The position numbers and the translations under genes are program-made. The notes under the pieces are model-generated. The model was not told where the DNA came from. It searched no databases and saw only the letters and a program-made list of their open reading frames with translations. From MGBC108787 sp964430695 (lineage in GTDB: Bacteria > Bacillota_I > Bacilli_A > RF39 > UBA660), in contig CAYSFO010000015.1 in NCBI GenBank assembly GCA_964430695.1, positions 1 to 31,395 on the forward strand: a DNA stretch of 31,395 bases, in the 5' to 3' direction. Position 1 is the first letter of the stretch, and each line of letters starts with the position of its first letter. Shown here piece by piece: positions 15,001 through 23,127 of this stretch.

Positions 15001-15212
15001 ATAATAGTATTCAAGAAAAATCAGTTTTTTGTAAAAGTGACGTCTATAGTAATGAAGATGTAGATTGGAAAGTTGGAGATGTTTTAATTCATGATACATA
15101 TGGTAGAGGTGTTGTTGTTGGTATTGATAAGCTGTTAGTAACAGTGGCATTTAATAATAAAATAGGAATTAAAAAGTTAATGAAAAATCATAAAAGTTTG
15201 AAAAAAATTTGA
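12048..15212 (+). CDS. pcrA: ATP-dependent DNA helicase PcrA/UvrD with in-frame intein
   Basis: A 1054-residue precursor; without the intein it is 694 residues, close to the usual PcrA size. Superfamily 1 motifs are present: LNEQQRQAV (Q motif), AGAGSGKTRVLTTRI (Walker A), LAITFTNKAAKEM (Ia), LIDEYQDTN (Walker B), VGDANQ+CIYGFRGSN (motif III, split by the intein), LEQNYRS (IV), VTLMTIHSAKGLEFD (V) and RRLMYVGITRAR (VI). The C-terminal DWKVGDVLIHDTYGRGVV segment is the conserved PcrA tail. The start is ATG 12048 five bases after AGGGTGG; the GTG at 12039 lies in that site. PcrA unwinds DNA in repair, plasmid replication and removal of RecA. Activity must require splicing, because motif III is interrupted. 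Downstream a nucleotidyltransferase and ligA follow; in Bacillus pcrA and ligA are also neighbours. Confidence 0.97.
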   Translation: MDYLNNLNEQQRQAVMHKDGPCLVIAGAGSGKTRVLTTRIAHLIEQGVPSWNILAITFTNKAAKEMRDRLNILVPNHDVFVGTFHSFGVRILRENYVHLRLERNFTILDSDDVLSLIKKIMKDLGISKEECAPSYIRNRISFVKNEMMSDVEIEKFFNTEPEKIAYQVYKEYRKVLKKNNSVDFDDLLLLPVELFTKNKEVLERYQEKFKYILIDEYQDTNEVQYKLSKLLSSAYHNIFVVGDANQCLAKGSQVETRTGKKNIECVTEDDEVLTAVGYGKVDFQKVQKVVPTSYEGIILKITTKSGYTISCTPDHTMFYKLPIEENKFYVYLMYKKDLGFRIGQTRSYRSDGTKYINGLMQRLNQEHADKIWLLKRCNNQLEASYYEQYYATMFGLPQMCFHGIGRRLLFSQEEINKFYKEIPSDLRAAMLMHAEMLSMEHPHYSKSGFVHKTVSNRIININYLNGDTSAKRNYYTQRINFNTTSSEYRTILENAGFRVRDGKNKDFRIETERITMLEANEFANKIAMFIPEVSILEKIRLTKEIAFRFIPAGSLREGMQLAILKNNELVEDEIIRIEKSVYNDIVYDLSIPTTRNFIVNGVCVHNCIYGFRGSNFRNILNFEHDYQNAKVITLEQNYRSTSRILDAANSVIRNNKERKDMELFSDLGVGAKVKYLRSYDEKHEITLCIEEIKKLLDEGYHSKDIAIFYRTNGQARIVEEMFIKNNMPYKVVGSYYFYQRKEIKDLISYLRLILNPHDEISLRRVINVPKRKIGPSTIKTIEDAAMLNNISMFDAISKGKELEFKNLILEISKESESLSLTELIDLILEKSGMRKELEEENTLESELRMENLMEFKSITASFEERTGSVNLSDFLEEISLIADMSEHKENGDEVTLMTIHSAKGLEFDVVFLIGMEENIFPHANSLMEQDGLEEERRLMYVGITRARKLLYLTNAKRRMLYGKESINAPSRFIDEIDESLVEVTNNSIQEKSVFCKSDVYSNEDVDWKVGDVLIHDTYGRGVVVGIDKLLVTVAFNNKIGIKKLMKNHKSLKKI
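12786..13865 (+). mobile_element. PcrA intein (360 residues) with GIY-YIG-like endonuclease domain
   Basis: An in-frame protein intron. The first residue is Cys1 (CLAKGSQVET, block A), block B is SGYTISCTPDHTMF with Thr66 and His69, block F is VYDLSIPTTRNFIVNG, and the end is VHN (His359, Asn360) followed by extein Cys+1 at 13866. All residues needed for splicing are present. Removal joins VGDANQ to CIYGFRG and restores helicase motif III. Between blocks B and F, residues 81-150 (KFYVYLMYKK...GFRIGQTR...ASYYEQYYATMFGLP) match the GIY-YIG pattern of the T5orf172/KIGKT type: YVY, RIGQT, then Glu141 as candidate metal ligand. Residues 195-285 could bind DNA. I see no LAGLIDADG or HNH motif. Intein call very sure; nuclease class moderately sure. 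Confidence 0.93.
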
Positions 15213-15233
15213 TTAAAGAAAGGAATGAAAAAA

Positions 15234-16157
15234 ATGGATTTAACATTAGTTGTTATGGCTGCAGGAGTGGGCAGTCGTTTTGGAGGATTGAAACAAGCAA
15301 CTCCAATTGATGAGGATGAAAATTTTATCATTGATTATTCGGTTTATGATGCAATAAGAGCAGGATTTAAAAAGGTAGTATTTATTATAAGAGAAGAACA
15401 TTTGGAATTATTTCAATCTACGATTGGGAAAAGACTAGAAGGAAAAATAGAAGTTTCTTTTGCTTTTCAAAAGTTAGAAGATATTCCTGTTTCTTTGGAT
15501 TTAAAAGAAAGAACAAAACCTTGGGGAACTGTCCAAGCAATTCTTGCTGCAAGACCCTATGTTGCTTCTTCTTTTGTTGTTATCAACGCTGATGATTTTT
15601 ACGGAAAGAATGCTTATCTGGCTGCAGCTCAATTTTTTAAAGAGGTAAAAAATCCTTATACATATGCAAATATTTCTTATGAATATGGTGTTACGAAAAG
15701 TTTGGAAGGTGCAGTAAAAAGAGGAGTATTATCTTTAGAAGGCGATAAAATCGTTTCTATAGTAGAAAGTAGTGTAGGAGAAGAAAATAATAAAATTATT
15801 GCCAAACCTTTAAATGGAGAAGCACCATTCGAAGTTTTTGAAAATACTCCAGTCTCTATGAATTTCTTTGCTTTCCAAAAAGATGTTTTTTCCATTTTAG
15901 AAGAATATTGGTTAAGTTATTTTAAACAAGAAAAAGAGAGTATTTTAGAAGGAGAAGCATTGCTTACAGATTGTTTAAAAGAAAATATTGAAAGTGGAAA
16001 AATAATTATTTTAAATCAACCGGGAAAAAGTGAATGGCTTGGTATGACTTATAAAAGTGACTTGGATTTTGTAAAGAATAAAATTCAAGAATTAAAAGAT
16101 AATAAGGACTATAAACAACATTTATGGGAGGATTTTAGTGGAAAAGAAGGAAATTAA
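15234..16157 (+). CDS. Sugar-phosphate nucleotidyltransferase-like protein
   Basis: A 307-residue protein with the nucleotidyltransferase fold. MAAGVGSRFGGLKQ near the N-terminus is the nucleotide-binding G-x-G-x-R loop with the following Lys. VVINADDFYGKNAY holds the metal-binding Asp pair, and TKPWGTVQAILAAR binds the base and ribose in the family. Such proteins join a sugar phosphate (or similar) to an NTP to give NDP-sugar. The substrate cannot be read here; it has no acyltransferase repeat of the GlmU kind. The start is ATG 15234, eight bases after AAAGGA; the ATG at 15225 is too close to that site. It begins just after pcrA, and its end overlaps ligA by 20 bp, so the three form one operon. 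Confidence 0.85.
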   Translation: MDLTLVVMAAGVGSRFGGLKQATPIDEDENFIIDYSVYDAIRAGFKKVVFIIREEHLELFQSTIGKRLEGKIEVSFAFQKLEDIPVSLDLKERTKPWGTVQAILAARPYVASSFVVINADDFYGKNAYLAAAQFFKEVKNPYTYANISYEYGVTKSLEGAVKRGVLSLEGDKIVSIVESSVGEENNKIIAKPLNGEAPFEVFENTPVSMNFFAFQKDVFSILEEYWLSYFKQEKESILEGEALLTDCLKENIESGKIIILNQPGKSEWLGMTYKSDLDFVKNKIQELKDNKDYKQHLWEDFSGKEGN

Positions 16158-18141
16158 GGAAAGAATAGAATATTTAAGAGAGTTAATTAATAAAACGAAT
16201 TATGAATATTATGTGCTAGCTCAATCCAGTTTAACCAATCAAGAATGGGATAGTTATTTAAGGGAGCTCGAGATACTTGAAGAAGAAAATCCGGAATTTG
16301 ATAGTCCTTATTCTCCAACAAAAAAAGTTGGTGGAACCGTTATTGATCGTTTTAAAAAGGTAAAGCATAAAATACCAATGCTTTCTTTACCCGATGTTTT
16401 TAGTGTAGAAGAAATAGAAGAATTTAATAAACGAATTGTGAAAGAAGGGGTAGAGCCGGTTTATGTTTGTGAGTATAAGATTGATGGCTTAAGTGTATCT
16501 CTTCACTATGAACAAGGGAACCTAACTTTTGCAGCAACCCGAGGAGATGGAATTACAGGAGAAGACATTACACACAATGTAAAAACGATTAAGTCTGTTC
16601 CCCTTACTTTAAATCAGCCCATTGATATTGAAGTGCGTGGAGAAATCTATATGCCTAAAAAAGTTTTAGAGGAGATTAATGAGAAAAGGGCAAAAGAGGA
16701 TTTACCGCTTCTTCAAAATGTCCGAAATGCTGCGGCCGGTTCAATAAGACAATTAGATTCTAAAGTGGCAGCAGAAAGAAAGTTAGATACTTGGATTTAT
16801 CATTTGCCAAATCCCGAAGATTATGGCATTTCGACGCATATGGATGCTTTAAAATTTATGAGTGAATTAGGATTTAAAGTGAATAATGAAGCAAATGTGT
16901 TAGTTACGGGAATCGAAGAGATTGAAAAGTATATTTCTAATATTACAGAAAAACGTAGTGCCCTTCCTTATGAAATCGATGGTGTTGTTATAAAAGTAAA
17001 TCGTCTGGAATCTCAAAAACAGCTTGGTTTTACCTCTAAATATCCTAAATGGGCCATTGCCTATAAATTTCCAGCAGAAGAAGTTTTAACGGTTTTAAAA
17101 GATATTATTTTCACTGTGGGAAGAACAGGAAGAATTACTCCAAATGCGGTACTTAATCCCGTTATTGTTATGGGTTCTACGGTAAAAAGAGCAACTCTTC
17201 ATAATGAAGATTATGTGCTAATGAAGGATTTGAAAATTGGAGATGTTGTTTCTATTCGAAAAGCGGGAGATGTTATTCCGGAGGTTGTAGAAAGAAAATT
17301 AGAACGACGTACAGGTGCAGAAAAAGATTTTGTCATGATCACAAATTGTCCCATATGTGGAAGTATTTTGGAAAAGAAAAAAGATCAAGTGGATCATTAT
17401 TGCATGAACCCTTTATGTCCGGCGAGAAAAGTAGAGGGATTAATTCATTATTGTAGTCGTAAAGCTATGAATATTGATGGACTAGGGGATGAAATTATAG
17501 AAGATTTCTTTAATCTTGGATTTGTAAAAGCAATTCCTGATATTTATTTTTTAAAAGAACATAAAAAAGATTTAATTGAGTTAGAAGGTTATGGAAATAA
17601 GAGTGTGGATAACTTAATCGATGCTATAGAAGATAGTAAAGGAAATAGTTTAGAAAGACTATTGTTTGGCTTAGGTATTGGTGGTATTGGTGATAAAACG
17701 GCTCTTTTGCTGGTGAAAATATTTAAAAATATAGATAATATGATAAATGCGAGTTATGAAGATTATCAAAATATTCGAGATATCGGTCCTACCCTTGCTC
17801 AAAATTTATATGACTATTTTCATGATGAAGAAAATTTAGAATTGATTGAACAACTAAAAAACTTAGGTATCAACATGAAGTATTTAGGGGAAGAAGAAAA
17901 ATATAATGACTTAATTAGTGGAAAGCGTTTTGTTTTAACCGGGGCTTTATCTTTTATGGATCGTGATACATTAAGTTCGATTATAGAGTCCTATGGAGGT
18001 ATGACTAGTTCTTCGGTAAGCAAAAAAACGGATGTAGTCATTGTTGGAGAAAATCCTGGAAGTAAATATGATAAAGCAAGAGAGTTACATATTGAAATAT
18101 GGGATGAAGATAAAATAAAAAGTATTATAGAAAATTTATAG
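16138..18141 (+). CDS. ligA: NAD+-dependent DNA ligase LigA
   Basis: A 667-residue protein of the normal length and order for LigA: N-terminal Ia domain (LRELINKTNYEYYV), adenylation domain with HKIPMLSLPDVFS and catalytic Lys114 in CEYKIDGLS, GEIYMPKKV and EIDGVVIKVN, OB fold (YKFPAEEVLT...GRTGRITPNAVL), and a Cys4 zinc site (CPICG ... CMNPLCPAR). Helix-hairpin-helix repeats (LEGYGNKSVDNLI, GIGGIGDKTA, IRDIGPTLAQNL) follow, then a C-terminal BRCT domain (SGKRFVLTGALS, VVIVGENPGSKYDKA). It seals nicks in replication and repair. The start is GTG 16138 with GGGAGG six bases upstream, overlapping the previous gene by 20 bp, so translation is probably coupled. A terminator follows. Confidence 0.98.
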   Translation: MEKKEIKERIEYLRELINKTNYEYYVLAQSSLTNQEWDSYLRELEILEEENPEFDSPYSPTKKVGGTVIDRFKKVKHKIPMLSLPDVFSVEEIEEFNKRIVKEGVEPVYVCEYKIDGLSVSLHYEQGNLTFAATRGDGITGEDITHNVKTIKSVPLTLNQPIDIEVRGEIYMPKKVLEEINEKRAKEDLPLLQNVRNAAAGSIRQLDSKVAAERKLDTWIYHLPNPEDYGISTHMDALKFMSELGFKVNNEANVLVTGIEEIEKYISNITEKRSALPYEIDGVVIKVNRLESQKQLGFTSKYPKWAIAYKFPAEEVLTVLKDIIFTVGRTGRITPNAVLNPVIVMGSTVKRATLHNEDYVLMKDLKIGDVVSIRKAGDVIPEVVERKLERRTGAEKDFVMITNCPICGSILEKKKDQVDHYCMNPLCPARKVEGLIHYCSRKAMNIDGLGDEIIEDFFNLGFVKAIPDIYFLKEHKKDLIELEGYGNKSVDNLIDAIEDSKGNSLERLLFGLGIGGIGDKTALLLVKIFKNIDNMINASYEDYQNIRDIGPTLAQNLYDYFHDEENLELIEQLKNLGINMKYLGEEEKYNDLISGKRFVLTGALSFMDRDTLSSIIESYGGMTSSSVSKKTDVVIVGENPGSKYDKARELHIEIWDEDKIKSIIENL

Positions 18142-18153
18142 AAAGTAATATAT

Positions 18154-18186
18154 TAAGAAGGATTTTTAGATTCTTCTTTCTTTTTG
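18154..18186 (+). terminator. Terminator of the pcrA-ligA operon
   Basis: AAGAAG pairs with CTTCTT across a 12-nt AT-rich loop, followed by a TTTCTTTTTG tract. Weak stem, but placed 13 bp after the ligA stop. Confidence 0.5.
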
Positions 18187-18283
18187 TAATTATTTTGATG
18201 CCAATTGCTAATACGTGCAAAAAACTAGCAAAAGTGTATATAATGTAGTATAATTATGTATACCTTGAATGGAGAGGTGAAAT

Positions 18284-18772
18284 ATGAAAAAATTAAAGAA
18301 TTTATGGATGAATAATCGAGTTCTATTTGTACTTTTTATCATCATTTTTATTTGTCTATGTATTATTTTAGGAGTGTTTATTAATTATTTTTTTGGTACA
18401 TCTAAATCTAATTACGGTGACCGATTAGATGGCATTAACGAAGTGCAAGTAACGGATGAAAATAAGAATAGTTTTTTAACTACTATGAAAAATGATGAAT
18501 TAATTCATGATGCAACAATAAAAACAAGTGGAAAAATTATCTATATTTCTTTAACTTTTAATGAAGGCGTTAGTTTAGTGGAAGCGCAAAGTAAGGCTTT
18601 GGCATCCTTGATGGCTTTTGAACAAAATATACAAGATTTTTATGATTTTCATTATACATTAAAAGAAGATGCAACCGAAAATAGTGACGGATTTTTAATC
18701 ATGGGTGCTAAGAACGTTAATGGTAGTGGTCTTGTTTGGAATAATAATACAGAAGTAAAAACTGAAGAGTGA
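18284..18772 (+). CDS. Small membrane-anchored protein, operon partner of the sensor
   Basis: A 162-residue protein with one N-terminal membrane helix (residues 14-37, LFVLFIIIFICLCIILGVF) and an extracytoplasmic domain of about 120 residues. The domain reads like a small alpha/beta fold (GKIIYISLTFNEGVSLVEAQSKALASLMAF). There is no lipobox and no known motif. GGAGAGG lies six bases before the ATG; TATAAT lies at 18249-18254. The next gene begins at or 11 bases after its stop, and the third overlaps the second, so this is the first gene of a three-gene membrane operon. Family not recognised; a sensor accessory role is inferred only from the operon. Confidence 0.78.
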   Translation: MKKLKNLWMNNRVLFVLFIIIFICLCIILGVFINYFFGTSKSNYGDRLDGINEVQVTDENKNSFLTTMKNDELIHDATIKTSGKIIYISLTFNEGVSLVEAQSKALASLMAFEQNIQDFYDFHYTLKEDATENSDGFLIMGAKNVNGSGLVWNNNTEVKTEE

Positions 18773-18783
18773 GTAGTGATAAA

Positions 18784-20805
18784 ATGAAAAGTAAGAAAAA
18801 ATTTTTGATTATTGGTTTTATTTTAGTCTTAGTAGTTGCTTTAGGTGTTTTTTTCTATTTTTATTTTACGGATGAAAACAAACTTACAGCTATTGAAAGA
18901 CGATATATTGCAGATAATTCTTCTATTGTTCAAAACATCTCTGTTGTAAATAATGTGGATGTTTTTGGAAATAATGGAGAAGGTATTTTCTATGATTTTA
19001 TTAATGATTTTTCAAGTGAATATGCTATGAAAACAAATAATGTTGCCTATAATTTGGGGGAAAGCTCTAGCGGTGTCGCTTTTGCTATTGGAAATACGCT
19101 TGCAAAAAATGAAACCCTTTTTTATACAGGACATTATGTTCTTGTTAGTAAAAAAAATGAATTTATTAATCATATGTCTTCCTTATCTTCACAAAAAATA
19201 GGTGTTACAGCAGAAAATTCAGATTATGTAAAAGAATATCTGCCTACAGGGTTAACCCTTATATCATATGAGGATAATGTGAAGTTAAGCGAAGCTTTTG
19301 AAGAACAAAAAGAGATTAACTATATGATTGTTCCTCTTGAATTGCATTTGAGTGAAATTTTATCTAATGATTATTATGTGGCTTGTCATTTTAGTGATAT
19401 TAAATATTATTACAAAATTACAACGGGAGAAAGTACACTTGGAAGTGTTTTATCCAAGTATTTTAATAAGTGGTCAAAAGATTCTATGGAAAAGTATTAT
19501 AGAGAGCATTTATTTGATTTATTTGTTGCTTCTTTAGATATTTCTGTTGCTGATATAGATGCGATGCGAAGTGTTTCTTATAATTATGGTTTTGTAAATA
19601 ATAGTCCTTATGAAATACTATCAGGAGGAAATTTTGGTGGTGTTATTGCGCAATACTTAAAAGAATTTAAAGAATTTAGTGATATAGAATTAAAATTTAT
19701 AAAGTATAAAAATGCGAATAAATTAATCAATGCGATTCAAAATAAAAAGGTAGATTTCTCTTTTTCCTATTATGATATTTCTGGTAATTTAAGTAGTGTT
19801 CATTCCGGAATTGCTTTAAATTATAGTGTTATTGCAAACAAAGAAGATGAATTATCTGTTAATTCTTTAAAATCTTTAAATAATAAAACTGTATATGTAG
19901 AAAAAGGGACTATTTTATACAGTTATTTAAAGAAGAATACGAGAGCAGAAATTAAAACGTATGAAACAGAAAAAGAATTAGAGAAAATAGTGAAAAATGG
20001 TGGGATTATTCTTCTTGATAATAATGTTTTTTCAGCACATCAACAAGGAATTTTTAGTGGATATAGTGTTCGTTTTAATACGATTATCAATACTGATTAT
20101 GTTTTTAAACTTTCTACAAATGATACATTTACAAAATTATTTACGAAATATATAAATATAAAAGATCCAGTAGAGACCGTTTATAAAGGGATTTATAATT
20201 ATGAAATGACTTTGCGTGCGGGTACAATTACGGGAACCATTGCAAGATATTTTATGTATGTTTTAATTGTTGCTGTTCTTGTTTTCCTTTATGTTTATAA
20301 GTTAGCCAAAAAGGTAAGATTATCTAAGAAATTAAAAAAAGAAGATAAATTAAAATATATTGATCAATTGACTTCTTTAAAAAATAGAAACTATTTAAGT
20401 GAAAATTTAGAACAATGGAGCAAAAATACGATTTATCCACAATCGGTTGTTGTTATTGATTTAAATAATTTACAAGAAATTAATGATACAATGGGTTATG
20501 AACAAGGGGATGAACAAATTAAAGCTGCAGCGAATATATTAGTGAAAACGCAACTTGATAATAGTGATATTATTCGTACAGATGGAAATGAGTTTGTTAT
20601 TTATTTGGTTGGTTATCAAACAAAGCAAATGATTAGTTATATTCACAAATTGAATAAAGAATTTAAAAAACTTCCACATGAATATGGTGCTGCAATAGGA
20701 TATAGTATGATACTTGATAATATCAAGACGGTTGAAGATGCGATCAATGAAGCTGTTGAGGATGTAAAAAAACAAAAAGAGAATAAAAAAGAGGGAAATC
20801 AATGA
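18784..20805 (+). CDS. Membrane sensor: two solute-binding-like domains plus degenerate GGDEF
   Basis: A protein of about 673 residues. An N-terminal membrane helix (FLIIGFILVLVVALGVFFY) is followed by two extracytoplasmic regions of about 220 residues. Each looks like a periplasmic solute-binding fold (first: GIFYDFINDFSS...YTGHYVLVSKK...KIGVTAENSDYVKEY; second: YEILSGGNFGGVIAQYLKEF...LINAIQNKKVDFSFSYYDI...KTVYVEKGTILYSYL). A second helix (IARYFMYVLIVAVLVFLYVY) leads to a GGDEF-type domain: YIDQLTSLKNRNYL, DLNNLQEINDTMGYEQGD and RTDGNEFVIYL. The signature is DGNEF, not GGDEF, and a substrate-site Asp is Asn, so cyclase activity is doubtful. The start may be ATG 18784 or GTG 18769, which would give a 4-bp stop-start overlap; neither has a strong ribosome site. 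Confidence 0.82.
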   Translation: MKSKKKFLIIGFILVLVVALGVFFYFYFTDENKLTAIERRYIADNSSIVQNISVVNNVDVFGNNGEGIFYDFINDFSSEYAMKTNNVAYNLGESSSGVAFAIGNTLAKNETLFYTGHYVLVSKKNEFINHMSSLSSQKIGVTAENSDYVKEYLPTGLTLISYEDNVKLSEAFEEQKEINYMIVPLELHLSEILSNDYYVACHFSDIKYYYKITTGESTLGSVLSKYFNKWSKDSMEKYYREHLFDLFVASLDISVADIDAMRSVSYNYGFVNNSPYEILSGGNFGGVIAQYLKEFKEFSDIELKFIKYKNANKLINAIQNKKVDFSFSYYDISGNLSSVHSGIALNYSVIANKEDELSVNSLKSLNNKTVYVEKGTILYSYLKKNTRAEIKTYETEKELEKIVKNGGIILLDNNVFSAHQQGIFSGYSVRFNTIINTDYVFKLSTNDTFTKLFTKYINIKDPVETVYKGIYNYEMTLRAGTITGTIARYFMYVLIVAVLVFLYVYKLAKKVRLSKKLKKEDKLKYIDQLTSLKNRNYLSENLEQWSKNTIYPQSVVVIDLNNLQEINDTMGYEQGDEQIKAAANILVKTQLDNSDIIRTDGNEFVIYLVGYQTKQMISYIHKLNKEFKKLPHEYGAAIGYSMILDNIKTVEDAINEAVEDVKKQKENKKEGNQ

Positions 20806-21650
20806 TAAAACGTTTTAAGGAGTTCTTAAATAAAGTTTTTAATGTAATTACAAAACCAGAAATGACAGTGCTTCCTGGGCAACTGGCTTTTTTCTTTGTT
20901 TTATCGGTAGTTCCTATTGTTACACTTATTACCTATGGAGCTTCTTTTTTACATTTATCTGTAGATTTTATAAATAATTTTATAGGCAAAGCTTTTGGCG
21001 GAGAAGTAGCCAACTTAGTGGTACCGATGGTTTCAATTTCTAATGTTGATTTTCGATTTTTCTTAACTTTATTAATCGGTTTTTATATTGCCGGAAATGG
21101 AGCGGCGTCGATTATAGTGACTTCTAATGCCATTTATGGGATTCCTGATACAAGTTTTTTTAGAAGACGTATTAAAGCGATGATTATGACTATGCTTATT
21201 GTAATTCTATTTATCTTTATTTTGATTGTACCTGTATTTGGAAATAATATTATTGATATGGTGGAATATGTAAATATGAATGAAACTATTACGAAAACAA
21301 TCGTTTTTGTATTTCATTTATTAAAAGGTCCGATTACTTGGTTTATTATTTTCTGTTTTATTAAAATCATTTATACAATGGCTCCAGATCGAAGAGTTGC
21401 TAGTTCGTATGTAAATTATGGAGCTTTTTTTGCCACAGTGATGTGGGTTCTTGTTACAGCAATTTATTCTTACTATATTAATCATTTTGCTAACTATGCT
21501 GTTTTTTATGGAGGTCTTGCCAATATTGTGATGTTAATGCTTTGGGTTTATTTCTTGGCTTATATTTTTGTGATTGGTATGGCATTAAATTATAAAGAAG
21601 AAGTTATAAAATTGGAAAAAACAGGAGCAATTAATTTGGTTAAAAAGTAA
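20802..21650 (+). CDS. YihY/BrkB-family inner-membrane protein
   Basis: A 282-residue membrane protein with about six helices. The family outline is clear: a short cytoplasmic start (FKEFLNKVFNVITKPEMTVLPGQLAFFFVLSVVPIVTLI), a helix with GFYIAGNGAASIIVTSNAIYGI, then RRRIKAM, APDRRV...YGAFFATVMWVLVTAIYSYYINHFANYAVFYGGLANIVMLMLWVYF near the C-terminus (shown in part). The family was once called RNase BN, which is wrong; its role is unknown, with transport or envelope functions proposed. ATG overlaps the stop of the sensor gene by 4 bp, so the two are coupled. A terminator follows about 100 bp later. Confidence 0.92.
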   Translation: MIKRFKEFLNKVFNVITKPEMTVLPGQLAFFFVLSVVPIVTLITYGASFLHLSVDFINNFIGKAFGGEVANLVVPMVSISNVDFRFFLTLLIGFYIAGNGAASIIVTSNAIYGIPDTSFFRRRIKAMIMTMLIVILFIFILIVPVFGNNIIDMVEYVNMNETITKTIVFVFHLLKGPITWFIIFCFIKIIYTMAPDRRVASSYVNYGAFFATVMWVLVTAIYSYYINHFANYAVFYGGLANIVMLMLWVYFLAYIFVIGMALNYKEEVIKLEKTGAINLVKK

Positions 21651-21747
21651 ATACTATAACTATGTACACAGGTATTACTTAGTACATGATTTTATTTCGA
21701 TATCAATTTAATATGATCGGTATTAACGATGTTGAAGAGTAATACTT

Positions 21748-21775
21748 AAAAGAAGCTGTCATTGGCTTCTTTTGT
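21748..21775 (+). terminator. Terminator of the membrane operon
   Basis: AAAAGAAGC (21748-21756) and GCTTCTTTT (21765-21773) form a perfect 9-bp stem around TGTCATTG. The T-run is short. The region between the yihY stop and this hairpin (21660-21747) has two competing inverted repeats: ATGTAC/GTACAT, and GTATTACT/AGTAATAC. Confidence 0.75.
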
Positions 21776-21877
21776 TGTGGAATTATAAACCATTTTGCTT
21801 CATTAAAATATTTATTTCTTAAATTATGACGAAAAATTAAAAAAATAAACAAATTTCTACAATAAATGTCATTTTTG

Positions 21878-21886
21878 TGATATAAT
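21878..21886 (+). promoter_or_regulatory. Extended -10 promoter of the surface-protein gene
   Basis: TGA-TATAAT at 21878-21886 forms an extended -10 element, about 25 bp before the GGAGG ribosome site at 21913. This also shows that an ATG at 21885 lies in the promoter and is not the start. Confidence 0.5.
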
Positions 21887-21926
21887 GACTAAAATAGTAG
21901 GGTATATCCTTTGGAGGAAAGATAGT

Positions 21927-22985
21927 ATGAAAAAAATAGGTATATTATTATTAGTAGGAATTTTATTATTTTCCAATGTTCAAAATGTTTATGCAAAATT
22001 GACTTCGATTGATGAGGTTGCTAAGGAGTTTACTAAAACTAAAATTATTAGTAAATTAAACGCACAGGGAAGCGCTTTATCTTCTAGTGTTGATACTAAA
22101 AATAAAAAATTGATTATTAAAAGTGAAGGTGTAACTGTAGCTTCATTTGATTATACAGAAGATTATGTTTTATATGACAATAAAAAATTTGAAATGACAA
22201 AAGAAAACTATGATGAAGAGGTAGCCAAGCAGGCAGTACGCTCCTTTTCTGTGAATGGTGTTATAGAATCAATTTTAAATGTAATGGGGTATACGAATAT
22301 AACCATTGGAGAAGGAAATGGAAATCTTGGTAAAAATGGTATTACATATAAAGAATATGGTTTTGAAATGGAATTGACTTCCTATGAATTTGTTTGGGAT
22401 AAAGAAGCAAACCAAGATAATGTAAAAGGAGAGTATGTAACTTACTTTAAGATGTCCCTAGATAGTGAAAGAATTAAAAAATTAGTTGAAAAGTTTGGAG
22501 AAGAACAAAAAGATCCTGATAAGGATGAAGATAAGTTTAAAAATCTAATACCTACACTTGAGGCCAGTGATATAACGGAAAATTCAATCACAATAACACC
22601 TAGTATTCCAGAATATACTGGAGATGAAACTCCTTTTTGTAATATTTATCGATCAACAAGTGAAGATGGAATATATACACTTATTTCAGATGCTTCTGTA
22701 AATTGTTTAAATGTTGGTTTGGTAGATAAAGAGTTAGAAAGTGGTACAACTTATTTTTATAAAGCGAAGGTTGTTGGAGGTAGTGAATTTAGTAAAATTC
22801 TTTCTGCTACTACATTAAATTCTAAGGTTATTGAAAATGAGAATCAACCTCTAAAAGGTGCTGATGAAATAGAGAATCCACAAACAGGAGGATTTATTCC
22901 TATAGCAATTGTAGGAATTTCTAGTTTAATTGTTGCGACTATTTATTATTATACAAGAAAAAAAGGAACTGTTTATAAAATATAG
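21927..22985 (+). CDS. Cell-wall-anchored surface protein with NPQTG sorting signal
   Basis: A 352-residue secreted protein. A signal peptide (KKIGILLLVGILLFSNV, likely cleaved after VYA) is followed by a domain of about 180 residues without a known motif. A fibronectin type III-like domain lies at about 205-290 (LEASDITENSITITPSIPEY...GTTYFYKAKVVGGSEFS). The sorting signal is NPQTG at 317-321, a 20-residue hydrophobic helix and the basic tail RKKGTVYKI. Sortases cut between T and G and link the protein to the wall. NPQT-type signals belong to sortase B-like or lineage-specific enzymes; the sortase at 9051 is a candidate partner, though not adjacent. The start is ATG 21927 behind GGAGG. Confidence 0.88.
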   Translation: MKKIGILLLVGILLFSNVQNVYAKLTSIDEVAKEFTKTKIISKLNAQGSALSSSVDTKNKKLIIKSEGVTVASFDYTEDYVLYDNKKFEMTKENYDEEVAKQAVRSFSVNGVIESILNVMGYTNITIGEGNGNLGKNGITYKEYGFEMELTSYEFVWDKEANQDNVKGEYVTYFKMSLDSERIKKLVEKFGEEQKDPDKDEDKFKNLIPTLEASDITENSITITPSIPEYTGDETPFCNIYRSTSEDGIYTLISDASVNCLNVGLVDKELESGTTYFYKAKVVGGSEFSKILSATTLNSKVIENENQPLKGADEIENPQTGGFIPIAIVGISSLIVATIYYYTRKKGTVYKI

Positions 22986-23040
22986 TTTCTTTTTTTAACT
23001 TTTCAAAAATAAATAAAATCCTTGAATTATTAGTACAACG

Positions 23041-23069
23041 AGCATAGCTTTTATAAAGCTATGCTTTTG
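23041..23069 (+). terminator. Strong terminator after the surface-protein gene
   Basis: AGCATAGCTTT (23041-23051) and AAAGCTATGCT (23055-23065) form an 11-bp perfect stem with a TAT loop and a short T-run. Confidence 0.85.
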
Positions 23070-23127
23070 CTCTAGACACAATTTCTTTTTTAAGTTAAAA
23101 TATCTTATATATTTGAGGAGGATTAAC

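Noticed and set aside
19352..19537. Small hydrophobic plus-strand frame inside the sensor gene
   Set aside because: It lies out of frame within the solute-binding-like region of a clearly coding gene and has no ribosome site.
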